Counted from the stretch's first letter, positions 18,228 to 26,174 are shown. The stretch is 35,682 bases of DNA from Candidatus Methanophagales archaeon (GCA_025435355.1 JANJFQ010000007.1:1-35682); one strand, 5' to 3'. Notes: generated from the letters alone by a model not told the origin. A program made the numbers and translations.

Positions 18228-19847
18228 TTATCCTTCGCCCGTTTCCCTTAATTCTTTTTTACTCTTCATACCCCACATTGTAAACCACATTTCCCGGGAC
18301 GCCATGCACATCGGATCTGCAAGAAGCGGGTAATAGGTGGTGTCGTAATCAAACCGGGACATAATGGGTTTTCGCTTCGTCTGTCCCCGGTGCAGCACGC
18401 TTGCAAGGTATTCACCAAATTCAACGATTCCACTAAAGCCAGTTCTGAAGAGAAGATACCTGGTGGTTGAGATATCGATCATGCCAATTTCACCTCCTTT
18501 CTCGTACAACGGCGGCGTGATGCGGTCGCTCAGCACATGGTCAACTTTCTTTGCGATCTCTGACATCTCATCGAGAGTAGGGTTCATTACAACCTCAAAT
18601 CCCAGGTCCCAGTTCAAAAACGCCTCTTCCATGTTTTTCATCATGATTTCTATCGTCACGTCAGATATGTTAAGACCTTTTAGCAGTTGTGTATCAACGC
18701 AGAGGTATTTTATAGGAAGTTTAAGGTCTTGAGCATACATGCTTACGAGATAAGGTGTGAAGAAGAATCCCTGTGTCGAAACTGCGAAATCATCCCTGGC
18801 AAACATCCGCTGGTATCGCCCAAGTTCTCCCAGAGCTTGCTTCTTCTCCTTTTTGACAGCAGCATCTGCCTCGCCATCTAAACCCAGTTTCGATGCCACA
18901 TCGTGGTAGAATTTCTCAACGCCATCGAAACCAAAGTAAAAGAACCATTTTCGAAGATAATCGTTCTCAAATTTCTCCTTCATCCGTTCTGCCCAGCGTA
19001 TATTGCGTGTTACGATGTTGAGCTCGGCAGCCGGCGCACGCTTTATCTCCGCAACGGTACAGGTGGGAAGCGTCAGATTCACACTGACGCCCATCTCACC
19101 AAAGATGTGTTTGATCTCTTTAAGCTCGCTTTCAAATCCGTATGTGAATCTGCCAAAGGATTCGATGTTTACAAGATTTTCGACTATATCCTGCTCTTCC
19201 ATCAACTGATCCACAAGCGAGAACATCACCTCTTCGTGCCCGCAGCCACGTAGGTCGTATGCCGGGGATCTCGTAGGGTCCTTCCATGACTCTGCAAAAT
19301 CTCTCATCATCAGATCGAGCGACTCCCTGCTCCTGTGAGCAAAACCCTCAGATGGAACATATAAGACATCACATGGAACTTCGACTTCTGTGATTACTCC
19401 CTGTACGTCATCGCCGACCAGACCTGAGACACACGTTGGAAGGACCGCAATCAATGAGGGATGGAATCTGTGATAAACCTCGTATATCTTCTTTCGCAGC
19501 TTTTCCTCTCCACCATATATCACGTCATTCTCATCCAGATCTGTGTAGGGTAGATTATAGATAGGTGCATACATCTTGCGTGGCGTCAATCGCTGGTGAA
19601 AAGCGCAGCCATTTGGTCCGTGTATGAGCGGGATTGCACCATCAATCTCTGATACTGCATAGACCGAGCCAGAGAGCTTGCAGTTGAGTCCATAGCGGTG
19701 AAACTGCCATGTTGTTCCTTGATAGATGCCGTTGAAGACGCGATCACGGAATACGTTCTGAAGCACACCGTTACTTGCAGTTTCACGTGGTTCTAATGCT
19801 TTACCATATCCTGCTGTCTTAACATCTACCTCAACATCTATTTCCAT
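18228..19847 (-). CDS. NifD/BchN-like nitrogenase component 1 homologue (D-A)
   Basis: 539 aa, first gene of the nitrogenase-like run. All three cluster Cys are present: C56 (LNCKLSG), C81 (GPNGCAFHQR) and C139 (LPTCVSGLVGDD). The region that carries the FeMo-cofactor Cys in NifD reads AELNIVTRNIRWAERM here, without Cys, so dinitrogen reduction is unlikely. The C-terminus has RTGFSGIVEFGEYLA and an R-x-I-M-S-R-F-D segment. ATG 19847 is preceded by GGAGGAGGGAT. It starts seven bases after the split-barrel flavoprotein gene, in one transcription unit with the transporter genes upstream. Confidence 0.83.
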   Translation of the reverse strand: MEIDVEVDVKTAGYGKALEPRETASNGVLQNVFRDRVFNGIYQGTTWQFHRYGLNCKLSGSVYAVSEIDGAIPLIHGPNGCAFHQRLTPRKMYAPIYNLPYTDLDENDVIYGGEEKLRKKIYEVYHRFHPSLIAVLPTCVSGLVGDDVQGVITEVEVPCDVLYVPSEGFAHRSRESLDLMMRDFAESWKDPTRSPAYDLRGCGHEEVMFSLVDQLMEEQDIVENLVNIESFGRFTYGFESELKEIKHIFGEMGVSVNLTLPTCTVAEIKRAPAAELNIVTRNIRWAERMKEKFENDYLRKWFFYFGFDGVEKFYHDVASKLGLDGEADAAVKKEKKQALGELGRYQRMFARDDFAVSTQGFFFTPYLVSMYAQDLKLPIKYLCVDTQLLKGLNISDVTIEIMMKNMEEAFLNWDLGFEVVMNPTLDEMSEIAKKVDHVLSDRITPPLYEKGGEIGMIDISTTRYLLFRTGFSGIVEFGEYLASVLHRGQTKRKPIMSRFDYDTTYYPLLADPMCMASREMWFTMWGMKSKKELRETGEG

Positions 19848-19854
19848 TTTATCT

Positions 19855-20274
19855 TTATCCCTCCTCCTTCTTTTGCCGAACTGTCGAATATATCTCCTCT
19901 ATCTTTACCAGAACCGCAGATTTTACCTTCAGGTCTGCGTGCCCACGCCATCTATTTTTCATGTCTTCCACCATTTTCTCCGCACGTTCAAACATCTCAC
20001 CATTTGTGAACACCTTTGCATGCCCTTTGAGCTGATACCCACGCGGCATTCCTTTTCCTAACACTTCGACTGCAATTCCAACCTGCGGGTTCGCGAGCAG
20101 GTTTTTTTTTGTCTTGTCGAAGAGAACATCTACAATCAGTAACTCGCTGTCACTTATTGCACGTATACCACCCACTGGAACCACATTTGGTTTACCATCC
20201 TTAGACGAGGTTGCCAGATGAACCAGGTTCTCGTTTATTATAGCCTGCATTTCCTCACTCATCACCATTTCCAT
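19855..20274 (-). CDS. Pyridoxamine 5'-phosphate oxidase-like flavin split-barrel protein
   Basis: 139 aa. The sequence HLATSSKDGKPNVVPVGGIRA, then IVDVLFDKTKKNLLANPQVGIAVEV and GYQLKGHAKVFTNGE, is the standard fold pattern of small PNPOx-like FMN- (or F420-) binding proteins. A full-length, single-domain member. A role in supplying reducing power, or in a redox step of the local pathway, fits its place between the methyltransferase and D-A, but this is inference. ATG 20274 follows AAAAGGAGATG; further in-frame ATG codons follow closely. Confidence 0.85.
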   Translation of the reverse strand: MEMVMSEEMQAIINENLVHLATSSKDGKPNVVPVGGIRAISDSELLIVDVLFDKTKKNLLANPQVGIAVEVLGKGMPRGYQLKGHAKVFTNGEMFERAEKMVEDMKNRWRGHADLKVKSAVLVKIEEIYSTVRQKKEEG

Positions 20275-20290
20275 TTTTTCATCTCCTTTT

Positions 20291-20318
20291 TATAACCACA
20301 GATTACACAGATTTTTTT
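20291..20318 (+). repeat. Dispersed repeat, copy 4
   Basis: ATAACCACAGATTACACAGA followed by a T run. It shares the CCACA-GATTACAC-GATTT core with copy 1 at 9438-9465. It lies in the 49-base gap between the methyltransferase and flavoprotein genes. Confidence 0.45.
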
Positions 20319-20323
20319 CATTT

Positions 20324-21148
20324 TCATTCCTTCCTCCACGATATCATAGCAGTCCTCAGTTTATGCCTCAACCAGAGCGAACCATTCTCTTTTACCAGAT
20401 TCCCGGATAGGTACAATCGAAGTCTTTCTTCATCAGCTCCGGATACGTTCATCCAGGTCTTATAATGCTGAACCGCAGCTTCTAACTCAGGAAATTGCAT
20501 GTTATGGTTGGCGTCAATTATCTCAACGTTTGCATAAATGCCGAGCTGGTAAAGGATGTTGTAGAGATAAATGTAGTCAGGGCGTAGTCCCGGCTTTTCT
20601 CGATTAAACAAAGACCAGAGCGAGCTACCTTCTTTTTCGTTTCGGCGTCCTGCAACGATAAAGATGTAAACGCTGCGCTTAACAGCTTCGTTTATCTTTA
20701 CAAGTGCGTTTTTGATGTCCTTCATAACAAGTGAATGTGAAGCAATAACAACGTCATGTCCTTTGGCTTCTATGTCGTTTCCTATTTCTACGTCTTCCCA
20801 CTTCTTGGGTATGTAAGTTATGTTTTCCAGATTCTCCTTCGCTACATTCTCCTTCAAGCGAGCAAGCATGCCATTGGATGGTTCTACAACAGTCACGCCC
20901 TTCACATTCTTTGCAAGTGGTATCGCGGTAGTACCAGGACCTGCACCGATGTCAAGAACCCTGTAATCTGGTTCTATTTTTAGTCTTGACATAATCATTC
21001 CTGCACGGTCGCTCTGCTGCACCAGCTCCTCAAACCAGTCAACACGCTCATCCCAGAACTCAGGCATTCCTGCTCGTTGTCCCCAACGCGAGCCCTCTAT
21101 CGCATTATTCCACATTTCCGTCCAATCAAAATCTTCTATTGTTTTCAT
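20324..21148 (-). CDS. Class I SAM-dependent methyltransferase
   Basis: About 274 aa with motif I VLDIGAGPGTT (64-74), motif II VTVVEPS, and the post-motif VIASHSLVMKDI. The N-terminal ~60 residues (WTEMWNNAIEGSRWGQ...EFWDERVDWFEEL) are typical of small methyltransferases found beside FecCD-type transporters in methanogens. The acceptor is unknown. A tetrapyrrole or the transported chelate is plausible from context. The start overlaps the ATPase gene: ATG 21148 has GGGGATG just before it, while ATG 21154 and 21160 have poorer spacing. Decayed relatives of this gene occur at 23225-23359, 26215-26262 and 29300-29470. Confidence 0.85.
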   Translation of the reverse strand: MKTIEDFDWTEMWNNAIEGSRWGQRAGMPEFWDERVDWFEELVQQSDRAGMIMSRLKIEPDYRVLDIGAGPGTTAIPLAKNVKGVTVVEPSNGMLARLKENVAKENLENITYIPKKWEDVEIGNDIEAKGHDVVIASHSLVMKDIKNALVKINEAVKRSVYIFIVAGRRNEKEGSSLWSLFNREKPGLRPDYIYLYNILYQLGIYANVEIIDANHNMQFPELEAAVQHYKTWMNVSGADEERLRLYLSGNLVKENGSLWLRHKLRTAMISWRKE

Positions 21149-21932
21149 TTTCATCCCCATTTGGTTCCATAGAACGTATAGGCACGATATATGGTCTTCC
21201 TGACTCGTTCTTCACGACAGCCACAACGCCATAAACCTGTTTTAGGTTCTCAGGGTTTAATACCGAAGAAGGATTGCCAGCAGCAAAAATACTTCCCCCG
21301 TTCAGCATGACCATTTTGTCTGAGTACCTGGAACCGAGGTTTAGGTCATGGATGGCCATAATCGCGGAAATCTCCTTCGCTCTCACCAGATTTTTTATTG
21401 CACCCATCACGTCAAGCTGATGCCGTATGTCGAGATTTGAGGTAGGTTCGTCAAGCAAAAGAACGTCAGGCTCCTGCGCAAGTGCCCTCGCTATAAATAC
21501 TTTCTGTTGTTGTCCACCACTGATCTCGTTAATGTCGTGCATGGCGAGGTCTTCGATATTCAGTATCTGCAACACATCTAAAACCTTCTCTTCGTCTTTT
21601 TCGCTACTTCGCCAGCCAATGTGCGGGCGTCTACCCATGAGAACGGTATCAAAGACCGTAGCAGGAAAGGCATGACCAGCGGTTTGAGGAATATACCCCA
21701 ATTTTTTCGCCAGTTCCATTCTGCGCATCTCTTTTATCTCTCTTTCATCCAGCAGTATGCTTCCTTTCTGCGGTGCTAAAATCCTGTTTATACATCGAAT
21801 CAGCGTGGATTTTCCTGCTCCATTTGGACCCACGATACCGAGCATCTCCGATTGAGCAAGCTCCAGACATACACCCTTAAGTATGGGCACACTTGTGTAG
21901 CCAAATTCCACTTCTTTTATTTTTAGTTTCAT
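21126..21932 (-). CDS. FecE/BtuD-type ABC importer ATPase
   Basis: 268 aa with Walker A GPNGAGKSTLIR (about 35-46), signature ISGGQQQKVFIARAL, Walker B VLLLDEPTSNLD and H-loop AIHDLNLG. The short C-terminal part with YGVVAVV...GRPYIVPI is usual for FecE/BtuD-type subunits of Fe-chelate, haem or cobalamin importers. ATG 21932 follows AAGGAGGTGAAAAG. It follows the permease by 27 bases and overlaps the methyltransferase start, so the three are likely one operon. Confidence 0.92.
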   Translation of the reverse strand: MKLKIKEVEFGYTSVPILKGVCLELAQSEMLGIVGPNGAGKSTLIRCINRILAPQKGSILLDEREIKEMRRMELAKKLGYIPQTAGHAFPATVFDTVLMGRRPHIGWRSSEKDEEKVLDVLQILNIEDLAMHDINEISGGQQQKVFIARALAQEPDVLLLDEPTSNLDIRHQLDVMGAIKNLVRAKEISAIMAIHDLNLGSRYSDKMVMLNGGSIFAAGNPSSVLNPENLKQVYGVVAVVKNESGRPYIVPIRSMEPNGDENENNRRF

Positions 21933-21959
21933 TTCTTTTCACCTCCTTCTTATTTTTCC

Positions 21960-23045
21960 TTACCAATACTCCCTCTTTCTTCTCATTATCAGGTAAAGGA
22001 ACAAAGGACCGCCCACGCAAGATGTTATGATTCCCACAGGAAGGATCACGGGCGCTATGATTCTTCTCGCAATGGTATCAGCACCGAGCAAAAAAGCAGC
22101 TCCGAAAAGACCAGATGCTGGAATTACAAATCTGTTATCCCCACCGATACATATACGAGTTATATGCGGAGCAACCAGCCCAATGAATCCAATCAGTCCG
22201 GTGAAGCACACAATGACTGCTGTAAGGAGGGATGCGATTATCATTACAACTATTCTATCACGCTCGACATTAACGCCAAGACCTTTTGCAGTTTCGTCTC
22301 CTGCACCCATTACATTGAGGTCCCATGATTTCCATATAAGCAGTGGAATGCAAACTCCAATCGTGAGAGATACCGCGGATAAATCGCTCCATGTAACTCT
22401 TCCAAGGTCCCCCATCATCCAGACTACCAGGTCCTTTAGCGCCTCAGCCTCAGAAAAGTAGTGAAGCAATGATGTGACCGCAGCAAAGATATACCCCATT
22501 GCAATACCTGCAAGTATCATCATTTCGGGCGTAGCCTTTTTAAATCGTGCCAATGCAAAGATAACACCTGCTGGTATCAGAGAGAAGAGGAATGCATTTC
22601 CTATCAAAAGAAACTTTCCACCAAAGAAGCCAACGCCAATGATAAAAGCAAGACCAGCACCTAATTGAGCACCGGCAGCAATTCCGATAGTAGTGGGACT
22701 TGCAAGAGGATTTCTCAAAATACCCTGCATCGCTGTTCCTGCAATTGCGAGTCCTATCCCAGCTAAAACGCCCATTACGATGCGAGGTAATCTCAACTTC
22801 CATACGATAATCCCTTCTGTTGTGTTACTGACATCTTGAAATAACCCGTGAAAGATTATGGAATACACCTCTGAGACTGTAATTGGATAAGAACCAAGCG
22901 TTGTGGATATGCCTGCGATAATAAATATTACGGTGATACAAGAAAGAATAAAGATAATCTTTCTTCCGATAAACTTTTTATATTGCTCTTTTATCTCTGC
23001 TCTTTTTGTTCCTATTTCAGTTATCGCCTCGCTGCTTGACGTCAT
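21960..23045 (-). CDS. FecCD/BtuC-type ABC importer permease
   Basis: 361 aa, about ten membrane helices, with the family motifs LPRIVMGVLAGIGLAIAGTA, NPLASPTTIGIAAGAQLG, GLVAPHITR and ILPVGIITSCVGGPLF. This importer class carries Fe-siderophores, haem or cobalamin. The first ~30 residues (TSSSEAITEIGTKRAEIKEQ) are a hydrophilic cytoplasmic tail. Relics of the same tail lie after SBP-1, SBP-3 and SBP-4, and one lies after CobN-2, showing that this gene was once duplicated or moved. It has its own promoter box near 23163. Substrate not decided by sequence; a tetrapyrrole or metal chelate is likely from context. Confidence 0.92.
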   Translation of the reverse strand: MTSSSEAITEIGTKRAEIKEQYKKFIGRKIIFILSCITVIFIIAGISTTLGSYPITVSEVYSIIFHGLFQDVSNTTEGIIVWKLRLPRIVMGVLAGIGLAIAGTAMQGILRNPLASPTTIGIAAGAQLGAGLAFIIGVGFFGGKFLLIGNAFLFSLIPAGVIFALARFKKATPEMMILAGIAMGYIFAAVTSLLHYFSEAEALKDLVVWMMGDLGRVTWSDLSAVSLTIGVCIPLLIWKSWDLNVMGAGDETAKGLGVNVERDRIVVMIIASLLTAVIVCFTGLIGFIGLVAPHITRICIGGDNRFVIPASGLFGAAFLLGADTIARRIIAPVILPVGIITSCVGGPLFLYLIMRRKREYW

Positions 23046-23149
23046 TTTTAGTTCTTACCCCGCTTCAGAATATACCTTATTCACCTTCACTTCTTCGCCT
23101 TCGCTTCCACATATTCACGTCTTTTTTCCTACTTATCTGCAAAAGATAA

Positions 23150-23176
23150 TATCTCATTATATGATTTTCGGTTTTT
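23150..23176 (-). promoter_or_regulatory. Shared BRE/TATA box (copy 1), upstream of the permease
   Basis: On the minus strand AAAAACCGAAAATC is followed by ATATAATGAG. The same AAAAACCGAAAATC box occurs at 26161-26174 and 29266-29279, in front of SBP-2 and SBP-3, each followed by an AT-rich TATA-like stretch. Here the leader to ATG 23045 is about 100 bases. The rest of 23046-23224 is T-rich and shows nothing else. Confidence 0.5.
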
Positions 23177-23224
23177 ATCGAATTCGTGGATGGGTAACTA
23201 TAAAAATAGGATAACTTTTTATTC

Positions 23225-23359
23225 CTATTTCTCTTCTCGATATTATTTTACTATTTTTAACACCTTCTTTTACCATGTTCTCCTGCAAACATTCCAGCAT
23301 GCTCTTAGATGGGTCTATCACTGTTATACTCTTCACCCGCTTTGCTCTCTTGTCCCAGA
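23225..23359 (-). pseudogene. Remnant of a SAM methyltransferase
   Basis: Read on the minus strand from 23359, one frame gives FWDKRAKR directly followed by VKSITVIDPSKSMLECLQEN. These match the EFWDERVDWF segment and the motif-II segment VKGVTVVEPSNGMLARLKEN of the intact methyltransferase at 20324-21148. The part that should lie between, including motif I, is deleted. There is no start codon or full domain, so this is a relic. Confidence 0.65.
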
Positions 23360-23591
23360 AACTACCCGCAGGGGCTTATCGAGTTCGAGAGTTCTCTTCC
23401 ATAGCGAACTCGATCTCATCGTCTTCCACAACTCATTTTATTTCCGCCCTTTTTGTTCCTGTTCCAGTTATCAGCTCGCTGCTCGATGTCATTTTATTCA
23501 CCTCAAATTGGTTCTTCTGGATACACGAACACACCTTTCTTATCCAGATCAATGTCCAGTCCCTGGAATTCGGTCAGATATTCTTGATGGA
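23337..23591 (-). repeat. ~255-base direct repeat, copy A
   Basis: Aligns without gaps to 29442-29696. I counted about a dozen differences by eye. It spans part of the methyltransferase relic, the permease relic and the last ~30 codons of the SBP gene. The high identity in non-coding relic DNA points to a recent duplication or gene conversion. Confidence 0.75.
23433..23491 (-). pseudogene. Remnant of the permease 5' end, after SBP-1
   Basis: From ATG 23491, with GGTGA upstream, 19 codons read MTSSSELITGTGTKRAEIK and then stop. This matches the first residues of the intact permease (MTSSSEAITEIGTKRAEIK). It lies directly after the SBP-1 stop, which is the place a permease gene would occupy in an SBP-permease-ATPase operon. 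Confidence 0.7.
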
Positions 23592-24603
23592 TTGCCTTTG
23601 GGTCTAAATTTTCGAAGAGGGTAGAATTGAACCACTTTGCCTGGTATGCTATTTGGACGAAGGCTCTGCAACTATTAGAGACGGTACCGCAGATCTCAGA
23701 GGATATTATGTAAACACTTCCATTTTTTACTATAATATCCGGGTTTTGCGCTGCTACCTTTTCAGGATCCACAAAACCACCTGCACCGGGAAAGATGTCA
23801 ATGCCACCTGTAAAATCAATGTACGAATGCGTACCAGCTACTGACTTGTACTTAGTGCTGGACTCATAGTATACCTTTGGTTTATATCCGTCTGGAGGAA
23901 TATTTTCTACCCTCTCTTCAATCGAATTCAGAATATTCTCATAGAAATCAATGAGTTCTTCGGCTTCAGTCCTTTTATCAAGGATGTATCCAAGCTTTTC
24001 CGCTTCCACTAAGTAAATGTCTGGTTGATTAAAGTTTAAACGAAAAATCGTGATGCCCACTGCTTCGCATGCATCCTGAACTGGATCAAATCTAACACCA
24101 AAGCCGGCATGTAGAATGACAGCATCTGGATGCAGCTCTAATATTGCTTCAATATCTGGCGTGAAGCATCCAACATTTGGGACCTCACTGAGCTCCGGGT
24201 AGAACACTTGATCTGTGTAACCCATACCAACTATCGTTTCTTCTATCGGCACCTTAAGAGAGCGCATTGTTTCAACAGGGTGCAAGAAAAGGGGGATGAT
24301 TCTCTCTATTGGTCTATAGATTGTTACACTTCTCCCTTGGGTATCCTCAATCGTCTTCGACTTTCCACCCCAATATGCATACACCCACGAAGCATCTCCA
24401 ACGTCATCTAAAGTATAAGTTTCCTCATCAAGCATATATGGAAGAATTGCATTCACAAGCTCTTCCTCTGTTAGTTCGTCATTTCCATCAGCATCACATG
24501 GTATTTTCTTTTCATATGCAGTCGCAGGCGTGATTGCCAGCGGCACCGCAGATGCAAGAAGCACCATTACCAATGCAATAGATAATATTTCTTTCTTTCT
24601 CAT
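23503..24603 (-). CDS. EF-hand substrate-binding protein SBP-1, with a C-lobe deletion
   Basis: 366 aa secreted binding protein of the TroA/BtuF/FepB fold for the importer encoded downstream. Signal peptide at 1-29 (cut near ATA-YEKK), then an EF-hand calcium loop DADGNDELTEEE with acidic residues at positions 1, 3 and 12, a linker LPYMLDEETYTLDDVGDASWVYAYWGG, and two lobes. The C-terminus DLDKKGVFVYPEE is typical of archaeal members. Compared with SBP-4, about 40-50 residues are missing after NPDIIVK: it jumps straight to NGSVYIISSE, in frame. That removes part of the C-lobe and may impair ligand binding. No lipobox. ATG 24603; no promoter box directly upstream, so it is probably read from the SBP-2 promoter. 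Confidence 0.85.
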   Translation of the reverse strand: MRKKEILSIALVMVLLASAVPLAITPATAYEKKIPCDADGNDELTEEELVNAILPYMLDEETYTLDDVGDASWVYAYWGGKSKTIEDTQGRSVTIYRPIERIIPLFLHPVETMRSLKVPIEETIVGMGYTDQVFYPELSEVPNVGCFTPDIEAILELHPDAVILHAGFGVRFDPVQDACEAVGITIFRLNFNQPDIYLVEAEKLGYILDKRTEAEELIDFYENILNSIEERVENIPPDGYKPKVYYESSTKYKSVAGTHSYIDFTGGIDIFPGAGGFVDPEKVAAQNPDIIVKNGSVYIISSEICGTVSNSCRAFVQIAYQAKWFNSTLFENLDPKAIHQEYLTEFQGLDIDLDKKGVFVYPEEPI

Positions 24604-24714
24604 TCCACATCACCCCCTATTTTTGCTCTGCAATAATCCTTCAAACATTTCATGTTTTCACATTGCTCTTTTTTCTCGCTGCTTGTTCCTGTACTTTCTA
24701 CTGTTATCACATTC
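24604..24714 (-). other. Relic-like spacer between SBP-2 and SBP-1
   Basis: On the minus strand a frame reads VITVESTGTSSEKKEQ...MKCLKDYC, which resembles a mix of methyltransferase motif II and the permease tail. The stretch TTTGAAGGATTATTGCAGAG also resembles TTTGAAGGATTACTGCGGAG at about 27725-27745. No start or complete domain. Probably a decayed spacer of the same kind as the other inter-SBP gaps. Confidence 0.4.
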
Positions 24715-25965
24715 TTACCTCCCCTCTGGATACTTCTCCGGATGATACACGAAGACACCATGCTCGCTCACATTAAAGTTCAGATGGTGGAACCTATCTA
24801 GATATTCCTGATGAATCGCAGCAGGATCTAAATCCTCGAAGAGCTTTGGATGGAACCATTTTGCATAGTATGCATTGCCTATAAGGTGTCCTGGTCCGAT
24901 CTGAAGATGTCCACAATCGATGATGTAAACGCTCCCGTTCTTCACTGCATTGACCTCAGCCAAAACATCACGGTTCATGATTTCTTCTCTTATCGCCTTC
25001 ACTTCTGACGGGTCATCCAAACCATAGCCCATGTTAGTTTCTCCATACATAGACTCTGTTTTGACGATTATATTGGGATTCTGGTCTGCCACCCATTCAG
25101 GACTTACCTTAGCCGACCATTTTGTTGGACCCGGCAACGAAGCAGCTATGTTCCTTCCTCCAGCTATCTCACATTCACGCACTTGGCGAAAAGCCCCCAT
25201 GGACTCTTACCAGTTTCAATATATACCAGCGGCTTCTCATCCTCCGAAAGCCCTACCGTTTTGTCTTTGATGGTATTTATCTCCTCTTCGTAAAAATCAA
25301 TGAGTTCTTCAGCTTCGTCCTCTCTATCAAGGATATATCCAAGCTTTCTCACCGTTTCTGCGAAGACCTCTGGCTCACCCACGTTTAGACAAATAATTGT
25401 AACGCCCGGGAGTTTCTCCTCGAAATATCTCTTGCTTGATTCTTGGAAATCTGTCCATATCTATCCATGGGTAGATAGCGTCAGGATTAACGCTAAGTAC
25501 CGCCTCGTAGTCCATTCCCCATTGGAATGGATATCCAACCGGTGGCAATTTGCTAATCTCTGGAAAAAAGACAGTCAGCGTCGCGGTGTATCTGTCGATA
25601 CCAATGAGCTTATCTCTTGCACCGAGTGCCCTCACTATTTCAGCGTTATCAACCCATCCTGTGACTATGCGTTTTATTGGCTTATAGATTGTCACATCTT
25701 CTCCAAGCATGTCTGTAATCGTCTTCGGCTTTCCACCCCAGTATGCATATACCCACGAGGCATCTCCTACGTCATCCAATGTGAAATCTCCTTCGTCAAG
25801 CATGTATGGAAGAATTGCATTCACAAGCTCTTCCTTCGTTAGTTCGTCATTTTCATCGGCATCACATGATATTCCTGCTTCTTGTGCACCCGCAGGCGTA
25901 ACTGCCATCGGCACCACATATGCAAGAAGCGCTATTATCAATATACAAGACACTATTTTCTTCAT
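24715..25965 (-). pseudogene. EF-hand substrate-binding protein SBP-2, split by two frameshifts
   Basis: Three overlapping frames together give a whole SBP of about 415 aa. Part 1 (25965 to about 25448) holds the signal peptide, the EF-hand loop DADENDELTKEE, the linker and the N-lobe up to YPWIDM. A shift near 25446-25450 in a GGAAA/TTT run leads to part 2, with VGEPEVFAETVRKLGYILDRE. A second shift near 25190-25195 in a run of five G leads to part 3, with IAGGRNIAA and the C-lobe to 24715. Adding or removing one base at each place restores the frame. Both lie in homopolymers, so sequencing error is possible; otherwise the gene is dead. The C-terminus differs from the others (NVSEHGVFVYHPEKYPEGR). 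Confidence 0.8.
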
Positions 25966-26174
25966 TCTACGTCACCTCCTATTTATAACCCCTCTTCTTC
26001 TTTCACCTTCGTCCCATATCGCATCATGCAAGGGGTGCCATATACCCCTCTCTCTCTCATCTTAGCCATTTCTTTCTTACCCCCTATCCCACCTATCTTT
26101 CCCTCCTTCATCTTAACTCTATGTGAATTATTAACAAGTTTCTGTTAAAATTAATAAAAAGATTTTCGGTTTTT
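25966..26174 (-). promoter_or_regulatory. Promoter and long leader of SBP-2 (shared with SBP-3)
   Basis: The box AAAAACCGAAAATC (26161-26174) precedes CTTTTTATTAAT (about 26149-26160), a BRE/TATA pair. The leader to ATG 25965 is then about 150 bases and closely resembles that of SBP-3 (29082-29279). Shared parts include TTCACATAGAGTTAAGATGA and GATATGGGACGAAGGTGAAA. GGGGTATATGGCACCCC could form a small hairpin near 26030. Short reading frames begin at the leader ATG in both copies but then diverge in frame. The final GGAGGTGA is the ribosome site. Possible cis-regulation is inference. Confidence 0.5.

Noticed and set aside
11439-19847. A nitrogen-fixation nifHDK cluster
   Set aside because: FeMo-cofactor ligand Cys is absent in both D proteins, cluster ligands are altered, no nifB/E/N genes, and the genes sit among tetrapyrrole and chelate-transport genes.
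24715-25382. Two separate small genes
   Set aside because: They are the middle and C-terminal parts of one SBP, restored by single-base changes in homopolymers.
25966-26174. A classical cobalamin riboswitch in front of the SBP genes
   Set aside because: I could not find a B12-box-like core, and such riboswitches are not typical of archaea. Only a weak hairpin is visible.
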